Below are positions 13,913 through 19,988 of a stretch of 20,023 nt of DNA, one piece after another. Below the pieces are notes generated by a model. It ran no database searches. It had not been told where the DNA came from and saw only the letters and a list, made by a program, of their open reading frames with translations. The position numbers and the translations under genes are program-made. The stretch is from positions 1 through 20,023 of the IMG/VR virus record IMGVR_UViG_3300049149_000029. One strand, given 5' to 3'. The stretch comes from a virus. The first letter of the stretch is position 1; each line of letters begins with the position of its first letter.

Positions 13913-13962
13913 GGTCGAAACCCCGCAAGGGGTCTGCACGTAAGGCGTGCACTGATGAGACC
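13913..13962 (+). ncRNA. Type II hammerhead self-cleaving ribozyme
   Basis: All core elements are present in order. Stem II 5' GGTC (13913-13916); GAAA (13917-13920); stem III CCCC-GCAA-GGGG (13921-13932), closed by a GNRA tetraloop and extended by the required A15.1-U16.1 pair (13920/13933); cleavage site TC, cut expected after C13934; stem I TGCACG-TAAGG-CGTGCA (13935-13951); the conserved CTGATGA (13952-13958); stem II 3' GACC (13959-13962). Stems I and III are closed by loops and stem II is open, which defines type II. It lies between the DUF932 gene and the next gene, whose Shine-Dalgarno AAAGGA follows at once. Cleavage would separate the two messages, leaving a 5'-hydroxyl on the downstream one. 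Confidence 0.93.
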
Positions 13963-13974
13963 AAAGGACTAATT

Positions 13975-14235
13975 ATGGCTACCTATTCTGTTCAATTGCC
14001 GTTTACTGGTTATTGTGTTGTCGAAGTTGAGGCGGACTCTGCCGAGGATGCTATTGAGGCCGCCTTTGAAAAGGCAGATGCCTCGAATCCTGAAGAGGTA
14101 GAGTTTCACAAGGCGATCGTTACCGGAAATGTCTTCCGCGGAGTTCTCAATAAGGCCTCGGCTGAATGCCTTGAGGAAGACGAGGAGGAAGGCGAGGAGG
14201 AAGACGAGGAAGTGGTGGACCCGGCCAATGAATAA
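13975..14235 (+). CDS. Small acidic phage protein, unknown
   Basis: This encodes 86 residues from ATG 13975, with AAAGGA seven bases upstream; an earlier start in frame would run through the ribozyme and is rejected. The first 50 residues alternate strands and helix (MATYSVQLPFTGYCVVEVEA, then DSAEDAIEAAFEKA), like small phage proteins with an 'A.S.EEAI..A' helix. The C-terminus is a run of Glu and Asp (LEEDEEEGEEEDEE). Translation probably uses the 5'-OH mRNA released by the hammerhead. The stop overlaps the next start by eight bases. Function unknown. Confidence 0.75.
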   Translation: MATYSVQLPFTGYCVVEVEADSAEDAIEAAFEKADASNPEEVEFHKAIVTGNVFRGVLNKASAECLEEDEEEGEEEDEEVVDPANE

Positions 14236-14368
14236 TCTCAATCAAGGATCCGTGCGTTCTCAGACCATCGCAATTCTCGCCTGCTTGGCTACCGCGGGAG
14301 TTCTCTCAATCAATCTTTTTGCTTATTACGTGAGCTCGGTTTCCGATCTCGTGCTGGCGAGCAAGTAA
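14228..14368 (+). CDS. Small single-pass membrane protein, unknown
   Basis: This encodes 46 residues from ATG 14228. Residues about 12-37 (QTIAILACLATAGVLSINLF and onward) form one hydrophobic helix, preceded by a short polar N-terminus with one Arg. It overlaps the acidic-protein gene by eight bases. A weak GGTGG lies upstream. It could insert in the inner membrane; a holin role is possible only by size, and no lysis partner is nearby. Confidence 0.55.
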   Translation: MNNLNQGSVRSQTIAILACLATAGVLSINLFAYYVSSVSDLVLASK

Positions 14369-14375
14369 AAGACAA

Positions 14376-14504
14376 CCCGGAGATCGATCCGGGCGCGGAC
14401 CCTAACGCGTGAATAGTTGGGAGCTCGGCTTTGGAAGTAAGCTCAGGTTCGATTCCTGGCGCCGAGCGCCGCTGCAATTAGCAGCTAATTGGAGGATAAC
14501 AATT
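14376..14504 (+). promoter_or_regulatory. Structured 5' leader with a tRNA T-arm-like hairpin
   Basis: The spacer contains a series of stems. CCCGGA/TCCGGG (14376-14393); CCTAAC/GTTGGG (14401-14421); CTCGGC/GCCGAG (14424-14429 with 14461-14466) enclosing TCAGG-TTCGATT-CCTGG (14443-14459), which has the perfect loop of a tRNA T-arm; GCTGC/GCAGC (14471-14485) overlapping the palindrome AATTAGC-A-GCTAATT (14476-14490); and AATTG/CAATT (14487-14504) with the GAGG Shine-Dalgarno in its loop. The last three cannot all form at once, so a switch is possible. No full tRNA can be folded here. Confidence 0.5.
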
Positions 14505-14807
14505 ATGTTGATTGATGGCATTGAGTACGTACGCAAGGATTCGATTCAATCTCTCCCGAATGGTAATCGCCATGTCGTGGTTGTCGATCGTGGGTGGATC
14601 TTCGCCGGAAACCTCACCCAGGAGAACGGCAGGATCTATCTTGACGATGCGGTATGGGTTTTCTCTTGGCAGTCGGTAGGTTTCGGCGCCGTAGTTGCCG
14701 ACCCGAAAAAGGCAAAAGCAGACATTCGACCACTGAGCACCAGGGTTGATATTCCTGAGGGAGCCGAACTTTTCCGGATGCCCGTTTCCGAGAAATGGGG
14801 AAAGTGA
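14505..14807 (+). CDS. Beta-rich phage protein, DUF6948-like
   Basis: This encodes 100 residues from ATG 14505, with GGAGG nine bases upstream; an in-frame GTG at 14409 would lie in the structured leader and is rejected. The core reads 'NRHVVVVDRGWIFAGNLTQENGRIYLDDAVWVFSWQS', then 'GFGAVVADPKKAKADIRPL', then 'DIPEGAELFRMPVSEKWG'. A repeating pattern of 'RG.IFAG' then 'V.L..A..I..W' is common in small phage proteins (DUF6948-like). It probably forms a small beta-barrel. Function unknown. The stop overlaps the next start (TGATG). Confidence 0.65.
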   Translation: MLIDGIEYVRKDSIQSLPNGNRHVVVVDRGWIFAGNLTQENGRIYLDDAVWVFSWQSVGFGAVVADPKKAKADIRPLSTRVDIPEGAELFRMPVSEKWGK

Positions 14808-15094
14808 TGAATCCTATCGGCTACGGCTCCGGCGACGGCTACGGCGACGGCGACGGCTACGGCGACGGCTACGGCTCCGGCTACGGCTACGGCTACGGCT
14901 ACGGCTACGGCTACGGCTACGGCTACGGCTCCGGCGACGGCTACGGCTACGGCTACGGCTACGGCTCCGGCTACGGCTCCGGCTACGGCTACGGCTACGG
15001 CTCCGGCGACGGCTACGGCGACGGCTACGGCTACGGCTACGGCTACGGCTACGGCTACGGCGACGGCACAGTTTCCGGAAAACGCCGAAAGTAA
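14807..15094 (+). CDS. Glycine-tyrosine dipeptide-repeat protein
   Basis: This encodes 95 residues from ATG 14807 in a TGATG overlap, with GGGGA about six bases before. After MNPI come 41 dipeptides of Gly plus Tyr, Ser or Asp (GY most often), then a basic tail GTVSGKRRK. Every second residue is glycine and there is no hydrophobic core, so it is likely disordered; aromatic-glycine repeats can promote phase separation or fibre formation in other proteins. Such Gly/Tyr/Ser/Asp repeats recur in phage genomes, but I know of no proven function. The GY frame is chosen because it has the start, ribosome site and a stop right after the repeat; other frames are also open through it. Confidence 0.7.
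   Translation: MNPIGYGSGDGYGDGDGYGDGYGSGYGYGYGYGYGYGYGYGSGDGYGYGYGYGSGYGSGYGYGYGSGDGYGDGYGYGYGYGYGYGDGTVSGKRRK
14819..15064 (+). repeat. Hexanucleotide tandem repeat (GGCTAC/GGCGAC/GGCTCC)
   Basis: Forty-one six-base units in a row, of three types that differ only in their second codon (TAC, GAC or TCC). The unit keeps the frame, so copy number can change by slippage without loss of the protein. The repeats are highly identical at the DNA level, which suggests recent expansion or gene conversion. Confidence 0.95.
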
Positions 15095-15101
15095 AAGAAA
15101 T

Positions 15102-15175
15102 TGACCGGTAGCTCAGTTGGTTAGAGCACGGGTCTTATAAGCCTGAGGTCGGCGGTTCAAGTCCGCTCCGGTCAA
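15102..15175 (+). tRNA. tRNA-Ile (anticodon TAT, reads AUA)
   Basis: A full cloverleaf can be drawn. Acceptor TGACCGG (15102-15108) pairs with CCGGTCA (15168-15174) and A73 follows; D-arm GCTC/GAGC; anticodon stem CGGGT/GCCTG with two wobble pairs; loop CTTATAA with anticodon TAT at 15136-15138; T-arm GGCGG-TTCAAGT-CCGCT. T8, A9 and the D-loop GG are present. No CCA is encoded. Most bacteria read AUA with a lysidine-modified CAU tRNA, so a UAU anticodon is less common. AUA is used in the AT-rich head genes. Confidence 0.92.
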
Positions 15176-15183
15176 CTAAACTA

Positions 15184-15459
15184 ATGAACATAGCCGAAAC
15201 AAGAACCCGCCTCGCTCTTGAGCGCTTCCGTGACGAGCTCGAAAGTGTTTTGGCGGCTACGCCCGATACCGAGCGTCAAACGCCATGGTTCCTTTGGGCC
15301 GAGCGCGAGAAATGGCGCCTAACAGCATTGCTACAGGTGCCGCCCGGGACCCTGAAATGCGCCGGGTGTGGAAAGACATACCTAATACACGAAATTCCAA
15401 CGTATGGCGAAATACCTAAACTGAATCTGTGCAATACATGTAATGAAAGGATAAAATGA
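15184..15459 (+). CDS. Small zinc-ribbon phage protein
   Basis: This encodes 91 residues. A helical N-terminal half (RTRLALERFRDELESVLAAT, then WFLWAEREKWRLTALL) precedes a zinc site 'LKCAGCGKTYLIHEI' and 'NLCNTCNERIK', two CxxC pairs 22 residues apart, as in a treble-clef or ribbon finger. ATG 15184 lies nine bases after the tRNA and has no Shine-Dalgarno, so processing of the tRNA 3' end would leave almost no leader. The next gene overlaps by ATGA. The zinc site suggests nucleic-acid or protein binding; the role is unknown. Confidence 0.7.
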   Translation: MNIAETRTRLALERFRDELESVLAATPDTERQTPWFLWAEREKWRLTALLQVPPGTLKCAGCGKTYLIHEIPTYGEIPKLNLCNTCNERIK

Positions 15460-15728
15460 CCAAATTCACCGATACGGGCCAGCTGCTCAAACCCGAAGAC
15501 GGCGCCCGGACCTCGCGAGGGTTTCGCACTTTCGCGCGCTTCATGGGACGAGACGGCAACGTCGTCGTGCGCGAGTCCTCCCTCGCCTTCGAGGGGGCTC
15601 ACGTCCGGGTGCATGGTGAGACAAACGAATCGGTGCACCTCAGCGTCGCTGGTGTGAAAGAGCTCGTGACTGCGCTCACGGCTTTCATTACCGATGCAGA
15701 GGCTGGGAAGCTCATGGAGGAAGCGTGA
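15456..15728 (+). CDS. Small phage protein, unknown
   Basis: This encodes 90 residues, beginning MTKFTDTGQLLKPEDGARTS, then 'ARFMGRDGNVVVRESSLAFEGAHVRVHG' and 'VHLSVAGVKELVTALTAFITDAEAG'. It looks like a strand-rich domain with a C-terminal helix. AAAGGA is well placed before ATG 15456. The stop overlaps the next GTG start. No family recognised. Confidence 0.7.
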   Translation: MTKFTDTGQLLKPEDGARTSRGFRTFARFMGRDGNVVVRESSLAFEGAHVRVHGETNESVHLSVAGVKELVTALTAFITDAEAGKLMEEA

Positions 15729-16198
15729 CCACCGCCCAACCCGCTCATCCAGGCGACGAGCTCACGCTGGCCGACATCGAGCGGCTGGAGAGGCTAGAGC
15801 GGGCTGCAACTCCTGGCCAATGGGAATGGGACAATAAGAAGGGCCCGGACGATTGGGAGCGCGAGCACGGTATGATCCTTCCGTATGTGCCTCAGTGCTC
15901 TCACCTCGGCCACACCCTGATCGCGCTCGACGACACTTACGAGAACAGCCGTGAGGACTGCGCTTTGCTCGAGGAGCTCCGGAACAACGCGAAAGCGCTC
16001 CTCCGCCTCGCCCGTCTCGGGTTGGCGGCTGAAGCGGAGGTGACGGCGACTGAGCTGGATGGCTGGGCCAGGGCTATTTACGAGGCGCAGGCCATGCGCG
16101 AGGAGACGGCATGGCGCGCGCTAGATGTCCTAGTCGGTGGTGCTTGGCGCGAGGTGGCCCGCGCCGCCCTGGAAGCGATGGGTAGGAAGGTCCCATGA
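15725..16198 (+). CDS. Ea22-like phage protein
   Basis: This encodes 157 residues from GTG 15725, behind a strong GGAGG. The N-terminal half has the pattern 'ERLERAATPGQWEWDNKKGP' and later 'DCALLEELRNNAKALLRLARLG', like the 'ATPGPW....D..F....R..LP.LL' pattern of Ea22/ead-type phage accessory proteins, which are usually encoded in early operons. The C-terminal half is helical and Ala/Glu-rich. Function of the family is not firmly known. The stop overlaps the next ATG by ATGA. Confidence 0.65.
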   Translation: MTTAQPAHPGDELTLADIERLERLERAATPGQWEWDNKKGPDDWEREHGMILPYVPQCSHLGHTLIALDDTYENSREDCALLEELRNNAKALLRLARLGLAAEAEVTATELDGWARAIYEAQAMREETAWRALDVLVGGAWREVARAALEAMGRKVP

Positions 16199-16404
16199 CT
16201 CGAATATTTATACTAATTATTCTATTCGGATGTGCTGGTCATTCGACCGATCAGGCGCCTAGCCCGACCCCAAAAGAAAAAGAATACGCGCACTCTTGCA
16301 GAGAATCAAACGGATTGTGTAAACATGATTGCTATGGGACTTGTGATGATGAGGAATCCAATAGCAAGTGCGAAGGAATTTGTAATGGAGCCTGCTGTAA
16401 CTGA
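16195..16404 (+). CDS. Small Cys-rich predicted lipoprotein
   Basis: This encodes 69 residues. MTRIFILIILFGC is a short signal with Arg, a hydrophobic run and a lipobox-like LFGC, so Cys13 would be lipid-modified and the protein anchored at the membrane. After a Pro/Ser-rich linker come eight cysteines, in two copies of C-x3-C-x3-C (residues 42-50 and 59-67) plus C35 and C68. They could form disulphides outside the cytoplasm or bind metal. AGGAAGG precedes the ATG, which overlaps the upstream stop. It might act in superinfection exclusion or lysis, but this is only a guess from location. It is the last gene of the operon. Confidence 0.65.
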   Translation: MTRIFILIILFGCAGHSTDQAPSPTPKEKEYAHSCRESNGLCKHDCYGTCDDEESNSKCEGICNGACCN

Positions 16405-16409
16405 TGTTT

Positions 16410-18734
16410 TCAATTCGTTTCTACAGGAAATCTCGTATCTGCCACCGCCTGAGCGACCGCGGGCAATTCGTGAGTTTCGAGATTATCTTGAACTGATTCT
16501 ATTGGAGAGGATGCTTTTCCGTTTGAAGTCTCGGGATTGGCTACTTGGCTATTGTCCTCTGAAACAGGATAGGTTTTCTGATTGACGACTGCCCCAGTTC
16601 CAGAATGAGCAACCCATGCCCAGCGTCGATCGCCTCCTGTCTCTCGGATCCTGACGTAGCCATTGGCGCGTAGAATAGCTCCGATCCTTTTGCCGTCATA
16701 GCCAGTCTGGCGACCAGGATCCATATTTAGAGCGGTAGTTAATATCGTTTCTGAATAGACCGGCCTGTCCTGGCGTTTCATGAATATAAGAACCTGAGCT
16801 TCCCACGGGTCGTTATGCTGTCGTATTGATTGCTGTTCTTTAATTGCTGATTGAATTTTTAGTTCATCTGGCGTAAACCAATGTCTCTCTCCGTCGGCAT
16901 AAAGGGATTTTGCTTCGGCCAGAAGCTGATTCCTTTCCTGGGAGAGAAGGTCTATTTCTATCTTGCCAACTACGACAGGCCAGAACCTTCGAGCCCCGGT
17001 CGAATCAACTATATACTCTCCTTCGTTAGTTGTCGCACCAAAGACACAGCGTCTTGGACGCTTAACGAACCCTCGCGCATAAGGTGGTCGAAATGTGTCC
17101 CACCTCTCGCTGAGATAGGCTTTTACCTTTTCAATGATAGACGAACGGACGCCGGCAAGTTCTTGGATTTCAATAATCCACGATCCGGAGAGGATATGCT
17201 GAGCGTCCTTATCATCCAAACGAGGCAAATTCCCAAGATACCAATCGCCTCCAAGGATCCTGAACACGCTAGTCTTTCCAGCCCCCTGTGGTCCTTCGAG
17301 CACAAGGGTATGGTCTACCTGCACTCCAGGTTCGTAGGCACGAGCGATGGCAGATATTAGCCACGCTTTGCCTATTCTACGAGAATACTCTTCGTCTTTT
17401 GCTCCGCAATAACGCGTAAGCCAGTTATCGACTCGCTTGACGCCATCCCAGTGTAAACGATCTAAATGTTCAAGTAATGAATTGTGTGAATTAGATAGTC
17501 CAATTGCTGATATTACGTCTTGTGTGTCTCCTTTTGCGCATTTCATGCCGCGTTCATGAAAGAACCATTGGGCTATGTAAATCCAGTCTGCTTCATTTAC
17601 ATTCATTCCTTCGATAATATCAGGCATGCCAACCACTGGCGGAGGTCGCTTTGCCCAGTAGAGCCTGTCCTTACTCTCGTCATGGGCAATACAATTAGTC
17701 CAATCTGGCATATTATCGATCATCAGACGTAGATTGCCAGCATTTCCGACTGGGGCTAATCCTCTATTGTCCCAAACAATTGATTCTTCCCATTTGGCGC
17801 GCGTTACTCGGCGTAATTCTTTCTCTGCTCCAGGTATCTTGTCGGATGCAATCTTCGCTGCCTCAGGCGGGAGCGCCTTGAGTACTTCGTGCATTCGCTG
17901 TAGACCCGTAAGGCCGGCGAGTCTTTCTCTACAATGCGCATGTGAGCAAAAGAACCATCCCCATTTCGATTTCCCCGTGGGTCCAAAAATAACCGTGCTT
18001 GTATCGCCTGGCTTCCCGCTCGTATGATCCGAATTCCAAGGGCAAATAACCTGCGTTCTATCTGGGCCGAGCGGACGCCCGAGCATGCCAGCAGCACCAA
18101 ACGCGACCCCTAAAATTCCGTCAAGTGGCTCCCCAGCGCGTTCCGAATAGCGCGCCCCCTTGCGTGTCTGATCCGTAAGCCAAGCTGGCGGAAACTCCGG
18201 TTGCTCCGCTTGGCCATAGTCCCAAAGGTATTTCCCGCCCGATGCGTGATTGCTCGGGGGAGCGATCACATATCCACCATCCCCCTTGAGCTCGACCCCC
18301 TGTCCTAATATCCTAGATTTTTGGCGAGCATCAATAGATAAAACATCAAAGTAATAGTGGTAACCGTTTCCGCCAGTATTCGCGGATAGCGTGTTAGGGA
18401 ATACGCCGTTTGCCTTTTGTAGTTCTTGGTAACTAGAATCACCATCATTACGAGGGTCAACATCCAAGACAAGCACGTTGCTACGCCCACAATCAATACC
18501 AATATTAGCATCTGGCCACTCCGTCCACCATACTTTAATTAGATCAACATCTATTGTAGAATCCTTAAATCCATTTGGTGTTCTTGGGTGTTTTCCCGGG
18601 CGACCGCACTCACGTCCGCATGAGCATTTGCCATTACGAATAGAATGAACTGGAAAAACAAACCAGGCATGCTTAGCGTAATGAATCGCGGCTTCCAGCG
18701 GGCTAGCGCTGTCTGGAAGCTCAAGTATTGCCAT
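16410..18734 (-). CDS. Bifunctional Prim-Pol primase with VirE-type helicase
   Basis: This encodes 774 residues. Residues about 10-190 form an archaeo-eukaryotic primase-polymerase domain: 'CSCGRECGRPGKHP' (38-50), catalytic 'VLVLDVDPRNDG' (87-98), 'GGNGYHYYF' (121-129) and 'GVELKGDGGYVIAPPS' (146-161). A zinc site follows (C231, H237, then CSHAHC at about 263-268). From about 380 comes a VirE/SF3-like ATPase: Walker A GPQGAGKT (481-488), Walker B SWIIEIQEL (518-526), sensor GATTN (566-570) and an Arg finger in GARRFWPV (580-587). It would prime and unwind DNA for phage replication. ATG 18734 follows the upstream stop directly. A polar tail (after about 710) may be a binding region. Confidence 0.9.
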   Translation of the reverse strand: MAILELPDSASPLEAAIHYAKHAWFVFPVHSIRNGKCSCGRECGRPGKHPRTPNGFKDSTIDVDLIKVWWTEWPDANIGIDCGRSNVLVLDVDPRNDGDSSYQELQKANGVFPNTLSANTGGNGYHYYFDVLSIDARQKSRILGQGVELKGDGGYVIAPPSNHASGGKYLWDYGQAEQPEFPPAWLTDQTRKGARYSERAGEPLDGILGVAFGAAGMLGRPLGPDRTQVICPWNSDHTSGKPGDTSTVIFGPTGKSKWGWFFCSHAHCRERLAGLTGLQRMHEVLKALPPEAAKIASDKIPGAEKELRRVTRAKWEESIVWDNRGLAPVGNAGNLRLMIDNMPDWTNCIAHDESKDRLYWAKRPPPVVGMPDIIEGMNVNEADWIYIAQWFFHERGMKCAKGDTQDVISAIGLSNSHNSLLEHLDRLHWDGVKRVDNWLTRYCGAKDEEYSRRIGKAWLISAIARAYEPGVQVDHTLVLEGPQGAGKTSVFRILGGDWYLGNLPRLDDKDAQHILSGSWIIEIQELAGVRSSIIEKVKAYLSERWDTFRPPYARGFVKRPRRCVFGATTNEGEYIVDSTGARRFWPVVVGKIEIDLLSQERNQLLAEAKSLYADGERHWFTPDELKIQSAIKEQQSIRQHNDPWEAQVLIFMKRQDRPVYSETILTTALNMDPGRQTGYDGKRIGAILRANGYVRIRETGGDRRWAWVAHSGTGAVVNQKTYPVSEDNSQVANPETSNGKASSPIESVQDNLETHELPAVAQAVADTRFPVETN

Positions 18735-18914
18735 TTAGAGCTGAGTTGTCTTATTGGTGAAAGTCTCAGTAAAACGCTCTCTAATTAACAAACGTATCCA
18801 TGCGCTTGCGGTAAGGCCAACCCTATCCGCAAGACGCTCCAACTGCTGACGTTCCAGCGGAGAGATCCGCATCTGGAAATGGTTACGGCGAAACTTCTTA
18901 GCTCCGAGGGACAA
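18735..18914 (-). CDS. Small ribbon-helix-helix protein
   Basis: This encodes 59 residues from TTG 18914; the next ATG (18872) would remove the DNA-binding strand. The product reads 'KKFRRNHFQMRISPLERQQL', then 'ERLADRVGLTASAWIRLLIRE': a strand, a helix, a 'GLTASAWIR' turn and second helix, as in Arc/CopG/MobC-like proteins. It overlaps the glycosyltransferase gene by 17 bases and its TAA abuts the primase ATG. It may repress this operon or act at the origin with the primase. Confidence 0.75.
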   Translation of the reverse strand: MSLGAKKFRRNHFQMRISPLERQQLERLADRVGLTASAWIRLLIRERFTETFTNKTTQL

Positions 18915-19500
18915 GTTTCCACTCTTCCTCTGAAATCAAATTGGGTTGTAGCATTAGATCGAATGACCGTTCTGTCACTCGATTGGTTACATTTTTATCG
19001 TGACACATCCACATATGAATTAATGGGGCAACAATTAGATATGACGGATTAATCAGATGCCAATTCTTTAACCAATTAGTATCTTCTTTTGCTGAAATTG
19101 CAGAGAATATTCGAGGAACATTTTGTGCACGAAACACCGCACCATTAAATATAATTCCCTCCGACGCGCAGTAGTCGGCGCACTTGCGAGTTTTCGGATT
19201 TACAAAATATGATCTGAAATTTCCAACCGCCTCGTATGTCGGATTCCGCTCCATTATCTCAATTGCTATCTGCAGCCGATAGCGGAAGCTCCAATCGTCA
19301 TCATCAAACCAAGCGATATAACGAGGATTTTCTTTGAGTGCTTGATTCAATAATCGAGTACGCTTATTACCAAGCGTCTCTATCGGATCATCGTTTATAA
19401 AAAGAGTCTTGTCTTTGAACGTTTGCTTATCAAATTGGTATTGCAACCACGGTCGCCATTCCGGGCGATTGGTTGCACAGAGGCATGCTACTAGAGACAT
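18898..19500 (-). CDS. GT2-like (GT-A fold) glycosyltransferase
   Basis: This encodes 200 residues. 'VACLCATNRPEWRPWLQYQF' starts a nucleotide-sugar binding domain; 'KTLFINDDP' and 'NKRTRLLNQAL' follow, then the metal-binding acidic cluster 'YIAWFDDDDW' (about 61-70). 'RLQIAIEIMERNP' and 'GNFRSYF' match the middle of family-2 enzymes, and 'AVFRA' plus 'EDTNW' give the acceptor-site region. It would transfer a sugar from a nucleotide donor. In phages, such enzymes modify host surface sugars or hypermodified DNA; neither can be chosen here. No membrane segment, so cytoplasmic. It is shorter than typical GT2 proteins, but both ends look complete. Confidence 0.82.
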   Translation of the reverse strand: MSLVACLCATNRPEWRPWLQYQFDKQTFKDKTLFINDDPIETLGNKRTRLLNQALKENPRYIAWFDDDDWSFRYRLQIAIEIMERNPTYEAVGNFRSYFVNPKTRKCADYCASEGIIFNGAVFRAQNVPRIFSAISAKEDTNWLKNWHLINPSYLIVAPLIHMWMCHDKNVTNRVTERSFDLMLQPNLISEEEWKLVPRS

Positions 19501-19649
19501 GATTTCTCATTAGTCGGGAAGTCATCTTCCGGAAGAATAGAAGACAAGTCAATATCTTTCTGAGTTGTACATTCTTCACAAAGCTCGTATGAAAATCCTC
19601 CGCAAACATTAGTTTGACATTCCGGACAGACATGCAACAAATCATCCAT
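19491..19649 (-). CDS. Small zinc-ribbon protein
   Basis: This encodes 52 residues. The start reads MDDLLHVCPECQTNVCGGFS, then 'YELCEECTTQKDIDLSS'. Two CxxC pairs (CPEC and CEEC) 13 residues apart make a zinc ribbon. AAAGGA lies eight bases before ATG 19649, and the gene overlaps the glycosyltransferase by ten bases. The C-terminus is acidic. It could bind nucleic acid or be a regulator; unknown. Confidence 0.75.
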   Translation of the reverse strand: MDDLLHVCPECQTNVCGGFSYELCEECTTQKDIDLSSILPEDDFPTNEKSCL

Positions 19650-19824
19650 TTTGCTTTTCCTTTATTGTTGCAGAAATACTAAGCAACCCATTCTCACGAG
19701 TCAGAAGAATCATCTTAAACTTAGAGAATACGGACCATAGCCACATTCCAAATCCAAGCAAAACGAAACATAGAACGATGAATGAGGCCGCGAAGCCGAG
19801 CGCGGCTGAGGCTTGGTCAATCAT
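19642..19824 (-). CDS. Small membrane protein, unknown
   Basis: This encodes 60 residues. Residues about 8-34 are a single hydrophobic helix (FAASFIVLCFVLLGFGMWLW), followed by a basic stretch and a polar tail ending KEKQNG. It overlaps the next gene by eight bases and the upstream gene by ATGA, so coupling is likely; no Shine-Dalgarno is seen. It could be a holin-like or anchoring protein, but neither is supported by a partner gene. Confidence 0.6.
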   Translation of the reverse strand: MIDQASAALGFAASFIVLCFVLLGFGMWLWSVFSKFKMILLTRENGLLSISATIKEKQNG

Positions 19825-19988
19825 GTGAATATAAGAACAGGAATTTTTCCGCCTGTTTCCTTAAAGAAGAAATCCATTAGTTTAGAGGATGAATTAGAAC
19901 AATGACAAAAACAATATTCCTTACTATTATATTCAAGAATATATCTAAGCCCATCTGACATTGCATACCTTCTATTTATTCTAGCCAC
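19821..19988 (-). CDS. Small Cys-containing phage protein, unknown
   Basis: This encodes 55 residues from GTG 19988 (an in-frame stop lies just upstream; ATG 19961 is another choice). AAGGGA is about nine bases before. The sequence has 'YCFCHCSNSSSKLMDFFFKE' with CxCxxC-like cysteines, then 'GGKIPVLIFT'. No family recognised. It overlaps the membrane-protein gene by ATGA. Confidence 0.55.
   Translation of the reverse strand: MARINRRYAMSDGLRYILEYNSKEYCFCHCSNSSSKLMDFFFKETGGKIPVLIFT

Noticed and set aside
13900-13974. Earlier start for the 13975 gene
   Set aside because: It would translate the hammerhead, and ATG 13975 has a well-placed AAAGGA.
14390-14470. A full tRNA gene around the T-arm-like hairpin
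   Set aside because: No acceptor, D-arm and anticodon stem can be paired in the proper distances.
14409-14504. GTG start that would extend the 14505 gene upstream
   Set aside because: It runs through the structured leader; ATG 14505 has a strong GGAGG.
14494-14504. GGATAACAATT, like half of the lac operator
   Set aside because: Short match only; no LacI-like gene is seen and the second half is poor. Likely chance.
14746-15111. Open frame encoding long Leu-Arg repeats through the hexamer array
   Set aside because: It is open only because the array has no stop in that frame. It has no ribosome site, and the GY frame has a proper start and stop.
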